A DNA stretch of 64,000 bases, taken from assembly GCF_013201935.1 (NCBI RefSeq), contig NZ_CP053833.1, forward strand, positions 62,001 to 126,000, given 5' to 3'. Position numbers and translations under genes: made by a program. The first letter of the stretch is position 1, and each line of letters starts with the position of its first letter. The notes beneath the pieces were generated by a model. That model did no database searches, had not been told where the DNA came from, and saw only the letters and a program-made list of their open reading frames with translations. The stretch is from Arcobacter cloacae. GTDB taxonomy: Bacteria > Campylobacterota > Campylobacteria > Campylobacterales > Arcobacteraceae. Shown piece after piece: positions 25,912-34,169 of the stretch.

Positions 25912-27153
25912 TTAAAACTCTAACCTATCTATAGCCTCTTTTAAAACCTCAAGTGGATACCTTGAAGCATATCTTCCCATAGTCATTCCCTCGTGACTAT
26001 GACCTAATATTTCAGATATAACAATAGGATTAACCTCTGCATATTTAAGCTGTGTTGCTAGTGTATGTCTGTAAGAATAAAGTGTCTTTCTTGGATTGTT
26101 TGTAAGATGAGGTTTAACTTGTTCTCTAAACTTTTTACTGATATATTCATCTCTAAACAGTCCTCTAAGCTGATTATATTTTTTATGAACATCTAATAAA
26201 ATCAAATCTTTGTGTAAAGGTATTTTTCTATGACTAGATTTAGTTTTAAGACTACAGCTCTCTTCAGATAAGTCAATAAAAAAGATATGTCCCTCTTGCT
26301 TTAATTGACCTTTAGATAACTCTGATATTCTCATTCCAGTATATGCTAATATTTTGTAGATTAACTTCAAGTTGCCATCAGATAAAACTTTATCAATAAG
26401 CTTAAATGATTTTCTAACCTCTTCAATTTCAAAAGGCTCTCTTTCCATTTGTGCTGAAAGTTCTGCTTTAGGTGACTCCAAAAATGAAGCAATATCAACA
26501 TCAATAAATCTTGAAGCATATGCAAACTTGTAAAATCTTCTAGTCCACTTTAGATACTTTTTTAGTGTTGTTGTACTTACTTTATCTTTTTCCTCTATTG
26601 ATTTAACACTCAACAGTTGAGCTATTGTCATAGACCTATACGGCTGTTTAGTTCTAATAGGCATATTTTTTAGTCTTGCTTTAAGATTAATTAGGTCATC
26701 AATATCAACAAGCTTTAGAACTAATCCTTTTGTTATATGTCTGAATATTTCATCAAAAAAATTAATCATTTCATCTTTGAACTTATCTGACATTGTTTCA
26801 GAAGCATTAAGGTGTTTAATGAAGCTATCAATAGCATAAGGATAGTTTATCTCTCTTACAGCTTCATCAGGCTTTTTATAGCCTCTAGTGTTATTTAGAA
26901 CGTTTACATAATAGTTCTTTACAAGTTGTTTAGTAATGGCTTTGTCAGAATGATTAAGGGAAAGAGATACAATTAGCTTATCAAACTCAACTCTGTATAT
27001 TCTAGCAACTGCTAAAGCTTTCTTGTAGTTTTCAATAGTGATTGTTTTTATAATTTCTGATTTGTCATCAAAGTAAACTCTAAGTCCCTTAGGTATTCTT
27101 AATCTAAACTTATAGCCAAACTTTGTCTCGTAAATGTATTTACTGCTAGACAT
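25912..27153 (-). CDS. int: Tyrosine-family integrase of the tRNA-Arg element
   Basis: A 413-aa site-specific recombinase. The N-terminal part (about 1-110) resembles the AP2-like/arm-binding start of phage integrases (YETKFGYKFRLRIPKGLR). A SAM-like core-binding domain (about 120-230) follows, then the catalytic domain with Arg in YTGMRISEL, Lys in KTKSSHRKIPL, YSYRHTLAT (HxxR position with Tyr replacing His), His in ILGHSHEG and nucleophile Tyr in MTMGRYAS. It starts 131 bases from the right attachment repeat, as expected for the enzyme that inserted the element. Confidence 0.93.
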   Translation of the reverse strand: MSSSKYIYETKFGYKFRLRIPKGLRVYFDDKSEIIKTITIENYKKALAVARIYRVEFDKLIVSLSLNHSDKAITKQLVKNYYVNVLNNTRGYKKPDEAVREINYPYAIDSFIKHLNASETMSDKFKDEMINFFDEIFRHITKGLVLKLVDIDDLINLKARLKNMPIRTKQPYRSMTIAQLLSVKSIEEKDKVSTTTLKKYLKWTRRFYKFAYASRFIDVDIASFLESPKAELSAQMEREPFEIEEVRKSFKLIDKVLSDGNLKLIYKILAYTGMRISELSKGQLKQEGHIFFIDLSEESCSLKTKSSHRKIPLHKDLILLDVHKKYNQLRGLFRDEYISKKFREQVKPHLTNNPRKTLYSYRHTLATQLKYAEVNPIVISEILGHSHEGMTMGRYASRYPLEVLKEAIDRLEF

Positions 27154-27219
27154 AACGCATTAACCTCTAAAGGTCAGTTAAAATTAATACTAAAGTGATA
27201 AAATACATTTTGATTTAAG

Positions 27220-27239
27220 TGTGTATTGGATTGTGTATT
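27220..27239 (+). repeat. Right arm-type repeat of the element
   Basis: TGTGTATTGGATTGTGTATT, 18 of 20 bases identical to 19283-19302. Just beyond are three AAGTG-type repeats (AAGTGTCTGA, AAGTGTCTCT, AAGTGCC; 27241-27267) that could be further integrase-binding sites. Confidence 0.55.
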
Positions 27240-27284
27240 TAAGTGTCTGAAAGTGTCTCTAAGTGCCATAATTACGGTAATTCG

Positions 27285-27338
27285 CACAACCCACCGGGTC
27301 GAAACCGGTTATTCTATCCAGTTGAACTACAGACGCAC
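27285..27338. repeat. Right attachment repeat, truncated tRNA-Arg copy
   Basis: 54 bp identical to 19160-19213, containing the 5' two-thirds of the tRNA but no 3' T-stem/acceptor half, so it cannot make a tRNA. The bases to its right (27339 onward) are the original upstream flank of the tRNA gene. Confidence 0.93.
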
Positions 27339-27408
27339 CTAAAAATAGATTGGAATTTTATCTAATACAGACTTAAAATTTTATATAAAAACTAAACAAA
27401 GGAAAAAT

Positions 27409-28041
27409 ATGCCATATTTAGTATCTTCTATAATAGCTGTTGTAACAGCACTTATAATTTTATTGACAAGATATGAAGCTGATGATAGTGCGATAACAGC
27501 AGAGATAGAAAGAGCAAAATCTATGTTTATAACAGTTGATGGATTTACTAATACATATATTCAAAGTGGTGGGGATATGACAAAGATAAACTTTGAGCAG
27601 TTGTTTGATGATGGTATTTTACTTGGAAATATGACAAAAGATATACCAACATCAATTGCGAATGTAAAAGTAACAGCAGGTGAAATAGGTGATAAAAGTT
27701 TTACAGCTACTTTAGAATTTCCAAAAAGTAATATTAAATGGCAAATAGTTCCAATAGTTAATTATAAAATTAATGATTATAGAGGTATAGAAGTAGATTT
27801 AGGTAAAAGTGTAGGAGCTGGTTATCAGTTATTTATAGATTTTACTAAAGAGAGTACACTTATGAGCAAAAATGCTTTTAGTGAAAACTTTCTTGGAAGA
27901 GAAATTTGCGAAAAAACATTTTTTGGAAGTTTTATAAACAATGCAACTTCTATTTCAAGTTCATCAGGAACTTTAAATCAAATAGTTACAACTGGTGGGA
28001 CAAGTATTGATGGAAAAATTGCTTGTGTGGTTTTTAAATAA
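27409..28041 (+). CDS. Pilin-like protein 1 (no class III leader)
   Basis: A 210-aa protein beginning Met-Pro followed directly by a hydrophobic helix (about 4-20, LVSSIIAVVTALIILLT) and an amphipathic continuation (ITAEIERAKSMFITVDGFTNTYIQ), the shape of a mature type IV pilin N-terminus. The usual charged leader ending in Gly before Phe-Glu is absent. The C-terminal domain has two cysteines (about 164 and 206) that could make the pilin disulfide loop. Shine-Dalgarno AAAGGAAAA precedes the ATG. It is the first gene after the attachment repeat and starts the pilus-like locus. Assignment is by architecture only. Confidence 0.6.
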   Translation: MPYLVSSIIAVVTALIILLTRYEADDSAITAEIERAKSMFITVDGFTNTYIQSGGDMTKINFEQLFDDGILLGNMTKDIPTSIANVKVTAGEIGDKSFTATLEFPKSNIKWQIVPIVNYKINDYRGIEVDLGKSVGAGYQLFIDFTKESTLMSKNAFSENFLGREICEKTFFGSFINNATSISSSSGTLNQIVTTGGTSIDGKIACVVFK

Positions 28042-28156
28042 ATTATTTTCAATAAAAAATTATTATTTTATATTTTTAATACAAAAAAATAATTGATTAA
28101 TATCAAAAATGCATAAAAATTTAAGAATTCTTTAATAGTAAAGAAAATTATTTTGT

Positions 28157-28162
28157 GATAAA
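28157..28162 (+). promoter_or_regulatory. Extended -10 for pilin-like gene 2
   Basis: TGTGATAAAAT (28154-28164) contains an extended -10 at 28157-28162, 54 bases before the start codon. A Shine-Dalgarno AAAAGGGG follows at about 28203-28210. Confidence 0.4.
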
Positions 28163-28216
28163 ATAGAACATAAAATAATCTTGATAAGATTATAAATCAA
28201 AACAAAAGGGGTAAAT

Positions 28217-28876
28217 ATGCCACAGTTGATAGCGATGATTATCGTAGTTGTTGGAGCAATGATTTATATGTTCCAAACATTTGGGGGAACAGGTGATAAG
28301 ATTGAGGGTGTTGCTCAAAAGGGAAGTATTATTACAGAAATTAATAATATTAAAGATGGAGTTAAAATAGCTGCTAGATCTGGACATATTCAAATTCCAA
28401 CAGGTACCGATCCTGATGCAGCAAAAAATTTAAAAGGTTTAGCAACTCTTTCATATTTTGCAGAGCAAATAAACAGTCAATTAACAGATACTACTAATCA
28501 TTCTTCAAATGCTAATATTTATAATGCAATTTCTTTTGGTGGTACAGTTGTTACAACAGCTACTAATAATAGTGCAATGAAAATTTCTCTTGTTTCTAAT
28601 GTTTCAAAAGCAATTCCTGGAATTTATGTTGATATGTCTGCGGGAAGTCTTAAAGATAATGCTGCATTTTTGGAAGCTCAAATTGCTACAGATTTAGCAT
28701 CAATTGCTACAATTGATAGACATGCAACAGCAGCAACAGCGGGTGCATTACCTACAACAGGTACTGATTTAGAACAAAGAACACCAGCTACAACAGCTCC
28801 ATCAGATAATTCATTAACTGATGGTAAATTTATAATTTATTTTAAAGACTTTGGTTCTAACGAAGTTGTTAAATAA
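28217..28876 (+). CDS. Pilin-like protein 2, candidate major pilin
   Basis: A 219-aa protein starting MPQLIAMIIVVVGAMIYMFQTFGG, again Met-Pro plus a hydrophobic helix without a cleavable prepilin leader. It continues with an amphipathic stretch (SIITEINNIKDGVKIAARSG) and a Thr/Ala-rich globular domain lacking cysteines. It has the strongest Shine-Dalgarno of the locus (AAAAGGGG), its own promoter and its own terminator, the usual arrangement for a highly expressed major subunit. Role inferred from context and architecture. Confidence 0.6.
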   Translation: MPQLIAMIIVVVGAMIYMFQTFGGTGDKIEGVAQKGSIITEINNIKDGVKIAARSGHIQIPTGTDPDAAKNLKGLATLSYFAEQINSQLTDTTNHSSNANIYNAISFGGTVVTTATNNSAMKISLVSNVSKAIPGIYVDMSAGSLKDNAAFLEAQIATDLASIATIDRHATAATAGALPTTGTDLEQRTPATTAPSDNSLTDGKFIIYFKDFGSNEVVK

Positions 28877-28883
28877 CACCTTT

Positions 28884-28913
28884 AAACATCTAAGTAATTT
28901 AACTTAGATGTTT
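28884..28913 (+). terminator. Terminator after the candidate major pilin gene
   Basis: A perfect 12-bp stem AAACATCTAAGT / ACTTAGATGTTT with a 6-base loop, followed by ATTT. It separates the second pilin-like gene from the rest of the cluster. Confidence 0.85.
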
Positions 28914-28967
28914 ATTTCAAAACAAAACCTAAGTGCTAAACCTAAAGGTAGCATTTACTTTTTGTTT

Positions 28968-28973
28968 TATAAT
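28968..28973 (+). promoter_or_regulatory. -10 box of the long pilus-like operon
   Basis: TATAAT in TTTTATAATTG. A transcript from here would begin near 28980, so translation must start at ATG 28990 and not at the upstream in-frame GTG 28933. Confidence 0.55.
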
Positions 28974-28989
28974 TGATAAGGTTTTTCAA

Positions 28990-29703
28990 ATGTTAGGAAA
29001 TATATGGCTATCTTCTGCTCTTATTGTTACAGCTATATTTTCTGTAGGTGCTATGTATAAATCTTATAGTGATATTCAAGAAGCAAAACAAGTCCAAGAA
29101 CACTACGAAATAATCTCAGAAATCAAAACACTTCTAGCCAAGCAATACAATAAAAATCCACAAGATATAACAAGAGATGAAATCATAGCTCACCTACCAA
29201 AAGGTGGAAATTGGGAAAAAGTTTTACTTCTTGATAGACAAAAAGATAGTAATCTTTCAAATAAAGCTTTAGTAAACGAAGATGGAAAAATAGAGATAAG
29301 TGAAGATGAAAAGCTTAAACTTTTAGCTTTAAAAGCCAAATTAAAAGATGTTGTAAATGTAAGTTCGATGACTCTTGATTCTACAACAAAAAATTATACT
29401 TTTGAAGTTGGAAAATCTGAAAAAAATAGTATCAAGGATGATTTGGAAATTGAAAAAAGTATAATACAAGCAATTGATATACTATCAAAAGAGATACTGT
29501 ACACTTCAGGAGCAAATAAATCAAGTATATTGGAAGGTGTAATCAAAAACTTATTTGAAACGCATGAAAATTACTATTTATTTGATGGATTAACTAAAGA
29601 AAAAAAAGAAGAATTTTTTAAATCAAAAATAAAAGAAAAACTATATAAAAATGAGTCTGCTATAGAAACAAGATTATATAAAGAATTGGAAAGTTTGTTA
29701 TGA
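28990..29703 (+). CDS. Pilin-like protein 3
   Basis: A 237-aa protein beginning MLGNIWLSSALIVTAIFSVGAMYKSY, a short-leader hydrophobic helix continuing into QEHYEIISEIKTLLAKQYNKNPQDITRDEIIAHLP. That helical module is weakly matched by the next secreted proteins. It has no cysteines. ATG 28990 is chosen over GTG 28933 because a TATAAT lies between them and an AAGG Shine-Dalgarno precedes the ATG. Its stop overlaps the next start (ATGA). It is probably a minor pilin or pseudopilin. Confidence 0.55.
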   Translation: MLGNIWLSSALIVTAIFSVGAMYKSYSDIQEAKQVQEHYEIISEIKTLLAKQYNKNPQDITRDEIIAHLPKGGNWEKVLLLDRQKDSNLSNKALVNEDGKIEISEDEKLKLLALKAKLKDVVNVSSMTLDSTTKNYTFEVGKSEKNSIKDDLEIEKSIIQAIDILSKEILYTSGANKSSILEGVIKNLFETHENYYLFDGLTKEKKEEFFKSKIKEKLYKNESAIETRLYKELESLL

Positions 29704-30434
29704 AAAAGTTATTTTTTATTTTTATATTTTTATCAAATATTGCATTTTCTTTGGATTTAAATGATTTTGAAGAGAGAAAAAGCGTTTTAGAAGATGTAAA
29801 AAGTATCATTTTATACGAAGAATCAATTGCAATTGCCTATGAAAATTATATCTTATCAAACTATTCCATTCCTACTTTAGCACAGATAAAAGTTTTGATA
29901 GGTGACTTAACTACTCAGGTTTCAGGTATTACAACAACTTTAACATTAAATAACAGTGCAATCACAAAAATTTCTTACGCTTTAAATGATACACTAAAAG
30001 CAGATGATAGTATAAAAGCTTTATATGATAGTAATACTTTTAGAAAAAGGACTTATGTTAGAAATAATGAAGTCTATTTTATTTTAGAAGATGTTTTTGC
30101 AAAACATTTATATGATTTAATGAAATCATCTAATATTTCAGTAATAAATAATTGTCCAATAGTAGTTTTTACTACAGCTGTAAATTGTAAAGAGAATAAT
30201 CATATTTATATAGGATTAACAAAAAAATTAGAGGGTGGATTAGTGGTTCCAAATACTTATTTAATGGTATATCATATAGATAAATTTAAAACAGGACCTA
30301 TCATCATAACAGATGACACTTCAAAGCATATAACTGAAAGTGCTTTTGATTCTATACCAAAAGGTGCTTTACTTTATGATACAAATGGGGTTAAATATCT
30401 TAAAACATTAGATGGAATCGAGGTTTTAAAATGA
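29700..30434 (+). CDS. Secreted protein with pilin-like helical module, 244 aa
   Basis: A conventional signal peptide (about 1-17, FFIFIFLSNIAFS) is followed by a module VLEDVKSIILYEESIAIAYENYIL ... IPTLAQI that recurs at the N-termini of the next two proteins and of the protein at 39723. The rest is beta-rich with two cysteines (about 151 and 162). Coupled on both sides by ATGA overlaps. No known family recognised; a minor pilin-like or accessory secreted component is the best guess. Confidence 0.6.
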   Translation: MKKLFFIFIFLSNIAFSLDLNDFEERKSVLEDVKSIILYEESIAIAYENYILSNYSIPTLAQIKVLIGDLTTQVSGITTTLTLNNSAITKISYALNDTLKADDSIKALYDSNTFRKRTYVRNNEVYFILEDVFAKHLYDLMKSSNISVINNCPIVVFTTAVNCKENNHIYIGLTKKLEGGLVVPNTYLMVYHIDKFKTGPIIITDDTSKHITESAFDSIPKGALLYDTNGVKYLKTLDGIEVLK

Positions 30435-31186
30435 TAAAAATTTTTTTATTTATTGTTTTGTGGTTTAGTTTTTCTTTTTCAAATGAGAGTTTAAATGCCC
30501 AAAAACAAAATACTTTATATATTCATAATCTAATAGAAATAGAAGAAAAAATAGCCTCTAATTTTGAAAAATATCTTTTAACAGAATTTAAAATCCCTAC
30601 AATAAATGATTTGATAACTGATGAATATTTGGGAAGTAATTTTTCACTTTTAAATAGAATGGGAGATAATATAGATTTTCTTGATGCTTTAAATCTTAAA
30701 ATAAAGTATGCAATTAGAAAAAATGAATTTATAAATGCTCAAGATTATACAGTCTTACTTTATAACAGAGATTTATATAGGAATTATACAACCGTTAGTT
30801 CTGAAATTGCTGATAGTAAAATAGATTTATCAAAATCTTATGTTGAATTTAGATTAAAATCTGCAGAAGCAAATACAATTTATAATATTTTAAAAGCTGG
30901 AAATATTATCGAAAAAACTTGTACAGCTACTTTGGTTAGTAAGTATTGTAACAATGATAAAAACTCTATTAGATGGTATAATGCAAGTTCTAACTGGATT
31001 GAATATAATAAAAAAGATTTTAATCAAGGAAATATAACTATAAGTAGTGAAAGTATTATAAGTAGTGAGATTTTAAAATTAAGAGATTTAAAAGTAGGAA
31101 GTTATATTTTCATAAAAGATAAAACAAAAAATGTAAAGTTAGCTGATGATGTATCAGGAAATTTACAAATTTTAAAGGTTAATTGA
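30431..31186 (+). CDS. Secreted protein with the same helical module, 251 aa
   Basis: A signal peptide (about 1-17) precedes the shared module (IEIEEKIASNFEKYLLTEFKIPTINDLITDEYLGSNFSLLN, about 35-75). The middle is charged, a Cys pair occurs near 167-175 (CTATLVSKYC), and the C-terminus is beta-rich. It is a paralogue of the preceding and following proteins by its first 100 residues. It is coupled to both neighbours by 4-base and 1-base overlaps. Function unknown. Confidence 0.6.
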   Translation: MIKIFLFIVLWFSFSFSNESLNAQKQNTLYIHNLIEIEEKIASNFEKYLLTEFKIPTINDLITDEYLGSNFSLLNRMGDNIDFLDALNLKIKYAIRKNEFINAQDYTVLLYNRDLYRNYTTVSSEIADSKIDLSKSYVEFRLKSAEANTIYNILKAGNIIEKTCTATLVSKYCNNDKNSIRWYNASSNWIEYNKKDFNQGNITISSESIISSEILKLRDLKVGSYIFIKDKTKNVKLADDVSGNLQILKVN

Positions 31187-34161
31187 TGAAAATTTTAACA
31201 TTGATACTATTTTTTATAAGTTTTTCTTTTTCTTCAAGTCAAAATGTTTCATTGATGAATGATATAAAAAGTGTTATTCAAAAAGAAGAATATATATCGC
31301 TTGCAATAAATAAATATATTTTACAAAATGCAAAAATTCCTAAAAAAGATGATAATACGCTGGATTGGGATGAACTTATGACTAGTGATTATTTAGGAAC
31401 AAATTTTAATAGATACAATCCTATGACAAAACAGAATATATCAGTTGTTTTTGATTCAAATAATAGTGCTTTTATAAAGGGAGTTTTTGAAGCTGAAAAT
31501 CAACATAAAGCTGAATATAATTATTTGTATAATTTTTATATAAATAAGATTTTTAGAGTAAATACAATTCCGCCAAAAAATAATACAAAAGCAGAACTTG
31601 TAAAAGGTTCTTTAGTTTTATATAACTCAATTCAAAATGAAATTGTAAAAGTTATAAATAGAAATACAAATAAAATATTTTTACCTACTCAAGCTTGTGA
31701 AATTGGAAACTATTACTATGAATTAAAAAATGAAAAATTGATATATAAATATTGTAAAACAGCCACATCTTCTATAGAAGTTTATCAAGAATCACCAGTG
31801 TATTTAGATAATTTAGATGATTTAAAATATATAAAAATTGAAATAGGTGAAAAAGCTTATGTAAAAGATGGTATTTCTTGGTATGAGTATTATTATGAGG
31901 GAAATGGCTCTTGGATTCCTTTGGGAACAGGTAGAACTACAGGACAAGTAAATGATGAAATAAGTATAGAAGATAGGATTTTATCATATATCCCTGATGC
32001 AAAAGATTTGGTTTTAAGACGTGATGGTGGATGTATGCTTGCAAATGGAGATATCTTTTGCTGGGGAAATAATAGTTATAAAAAAGCTGGTATTGAGAAC
32101 TATGGACAACTTGATAAAACTATAAAACCTGACTATGTAAATACACCTGTAATGTTGAAAGTTCAAATAGAAGATACAGAACAAAATAATAAAAAATGGT
32201 ACAACAATCCATATAGAGTAAAATTTGAAAAAATGGCTATGAATAGTACAAATGTTTGTGGAATTTCTCCTATATTTAACTATTTTGATAATGGTCAAAA
32301 GAAGTTTGGTGGAGATTTATATTGTAATGGTCAAATAACTCAATTATATTTTGAAAATGTATCAACAGCTGTTAGTGAAACTTCTATTCTTGGAAAAAAT
32401 AAGTTTTTTGGATGGGGTAAAAGTGATAAAACAGATGATGCTCCTAAATTAATAAAAATATCAGAAGATGGTGGACCTGTAGAAAAGGATTCTTCAAAAC
32501 AAGAATTGATGATTTTAAGAGATGAGATTTATTTAACTGATATTGTGATGGTTGAAGATACGATAGCCGTATTATCTGATAATGGTAAAATATATACTAT
32601 AGGAAGAAATTACAATGGAGCTTTAGGAATAGGGAATAGTGATAAATTTATTGTTCAATCAACACCTCAAGAGGTTAAAAGTAATGGAGTTTCTTTTAAA
32701 AAGATATTTGCACTAAGAGACATCGCAACTTTTGGAGCAATCGATAGCAATAACTATTTTTATATTTGGGGTGAAAGACCAAATGGAACAGTTTATTATG
32801 AGCCTACAATTGTAAGTCATTCTTTAAAGTTTAATCCAGATGGTATTTTTACAAATAGTAAAGATTTTCTTCTAAAAGGTGTAGATAATAAATTTTACAG
32901 AACAAAAAATAGTATAGATTTAGTATCTGTTCCAGAGATACCAAGTACAGCAATAAGTGCTTCTATTTATGATAGTGGTTCTACTCAGTTGTATGTTTAT
33001 GCAACTGAAAATATGGTTTTAGAAGGAAGTAGTAAATATCTAAGTTGCAAAGAAAAAAATGATTCAGCTTGCAATAGCACTGATACCACTATATTTAAAA
33101 CAGCTTTAGATGAATTAAATGCTATTACGAATAGATTTAATGGAAAAGATTATGCAAATTTTGCAAATGTATCTATTTACCAGCTGGATACTGTAAAAAC
33201 TGAACAATATGATGACTTTGAAAATGGAGTTAGTACATGGCAGTTAAAAACGTATAGTGATACTCAATTTAAAAATCTTACAAAAACAGAAACACCTTCT
33301 ATTTTAACTGCAACTGAAAGCTCTGCAGATACTGCAAATTCAAGAGTTACGGAAAGAGTGGACCCAACTAAGATAATAGCTGGACAAGTTCGTAGTTCTA
33401 AATATTATGGAATTCAATTAGGGTATCAAGCTTTAGAAAAAACTTTTAATTTTGGTAGCCAGTATGCAAATAATGAAGTTGAGTTAGAATTTGATTTTTA
33501 CGAAATTGATACTTGGGATATGGAAAGATTTCAAGTTTTATTAAATGATCAATTAATATCTGAAGATGCATTTATTCATGATTGTCATGAACAATTCACA
33601 GAAACTAATGATACTGGAATTTATACATTGAGTTTAGGAAAACATTATAAGGACGATAAAAGAGTATGTAATGATCAAAATTCAAGTTTATACAATTTGG
33701 CATATTCAAGATTTGATGATGAAAAATATATTTATAAGTTAAAAGGAAAATTAGATAGTAATGGAAATTTAAAAGTTGTATTTAGAGTAAGAAATGCTGT
33801 TTCTGGAGAATATGGTTGGACAACATGGTCTTATGGACAAACAATAGATGATGAATCTTGGGCAATTGATAATGTACGTGTAAAAGTAAAAGAGACAAGT
33901 AAAACTTTTGTTTGTGCTATGACTGGAATTGGAAGTTCTTCTCAGATGTACTGTTGGGGGAATGTGGGACGAAGTATACCTATTTTAAGTACATCTTTAT
34001 ATGATGTTGGTAAAATATCTACTATAAATAAGTTATTTATCTCTACTGAGAGTGATAAGACAAGCCAAATGGCTTTTGATAACTTTAATGATTCAGGAAA
34101 TCTATTTTTAAAATATCCCACTTATATTGGTGGGTTTGATTATCCATTTTATTTTAAATAA
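31186..34161 (+). CDS. Very large secreted RCC1-repeat protein A, putative tip adhesin or substrate
   Basis: The 991-aa protein has a signal peptide, the shared module (DIKSVIQKEEYISLAINKYIL, about 20-70), then RCC1-like blades with the WG core: GDIFCWGNNSYKKAGI, FFGWGKSDK, GKIYTIGRNYNGALGIGN and YFYIWGERPN. A jelly-roll-like insert (about 670-900, YDDFENGVSTW ... SWAIDNVRVKV) is followed by a last blade MYCWGNVG. The C-terminus KYPTYIGGFDYPFYFK is nearly repeated in the protein at 39723. RCC1 propellers mediate binding, so surface display or tip function is inferred. Start ATG 31186 (overlapping TGA) is used, not TTG 31183. Confidence 0.7.
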   Translation: MKILTLILFFISFSFSSSQNVSLMNDIKSVIQKEEYISLAINKYILQNAKIPKKDDNTLDWDELMTSDYLGTNFNRYNPMTKQNISVVFDSNNSAFIKGVFEAENQHKAEYNYLYNFYINKIFRVNTIPPKNNTKAELVKGSLVLYNSIQNEIVKVINRNTNKIFLPTQACEIGNYYYELKNEKLIYKYCKTATSSIEVYQESPVYLDNLDDLKYIKIEIGEKAYVKDGISWYEYYYEGNGSWIPLGTGRTTGQVNDEISIEDRILSYIPDAKDLVLRRDGGCMLANGDIFCWGNNSYKKAGIENYGQLDKTIKPDYVNTPVMLKVQIEDTEQNNKKWYNNPYRVKFEKMAMNSTNVCGISPIFNYFDNGQKKFGGDLYCNGQITQLYFENVSTAVSETSILGKNKFFGWGKSDKTDDAPKLIKISEDGGPVEKDSSKQELMILRDEIYLTDIVMVEDTIAVLSDNGKIYTIGRNYNGALGIGNSDKFIVQSTPQEVKSNGVSFKKIFALRDIATFGAIDSNNYFYIWGERPNGTVYYEPTIVSHSLKFNPDGIFTNSKDFLLKGVDNKFYRTKNSIDLVSVPEIPSTAISASIYDSGSTQLYVYATENMVLEGSSKYLSCKEKNDSACNSTDTTIFKTALDELNAITNRFNGKDYANFANVSIYQLDTVKTEQYDDFENGVSTWQLKTYSDTQFKNLTKTETPSILTATESSADTANSRVTERVDPTKIIAGQVRSSKYYGIQLGYQALEKTFNFGSQYANNEVELEFDFYEIDTWDMERFQVLLNDQLISEDAFIHDCHEQFTETNDTGIYTLSLGKHYKDDKRVCNDQNSSLYNLAYSRFDDEKYIYKLKGKLDSNGNLKVVFRVRNAVSGEYGWTTWSYGQTIDDESWAIDNVRVKVKETSKTFVCAMTGIGSSSQMYCWGNVGRSIPILSTSLYDVGKISTINKLFISTESDKTSQMAFDNFNDSGNLFLKYPTYIGGFDYPFYFK

Positions 34162-34169
34162 GGAATTGT

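Larger units (their letters stand above)
19160..27338. mobile_element. Integrative element in tRNA-Arg (about 8.2 kb)
   Basis: A 54-bp perfect direct repeat (19160-19213 and 27285-27338) bounds the segment. A tyrosine integrase lies next to the right end and pointing inward. The cargo is a RepL-like winged-helix protein, a Rha-type antirepressor remnant, a zinc-ribbon microprotein, two unknown small genes and a broken serine recombinase with an IS21-family insertion. There are no recognisable conjugation, capsid or packaging genes. Without the IS it would be about 5.7 kb, the size range of satellite-type elements. Host genes resume on both sides. Confidence 0.88.

Noticed and set aside
27285-27338. 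Second tRNA-Arg gene
   Set aside because: Only the 5' two-thirds is present; T stem, acceptor 3' strand and CCA are missing. It is the right attachment repeat.
19160-27338. Prophage or conjugative element
   Set aside because: Apart from an integrase, a Rha-type regulator and a RepL-like protein there are no capsid, terminase, lysis, relaxase or type IV secretion genes.
28933-28989. GTG 28933 as the start of pilin-like protein 3
   Set aside because: A TATAAT at 28968-28973 lies between it and ATG 28990, and the extra 19 residues add a second unrelated hydrophobic stretch.
31186-34161. RCC1 gene as recent acquisition from a eukaryote
   Set aside because: Signal peptide, base composition, module shared with neighbours and operon coupling all match the surrounding bacterial genes.
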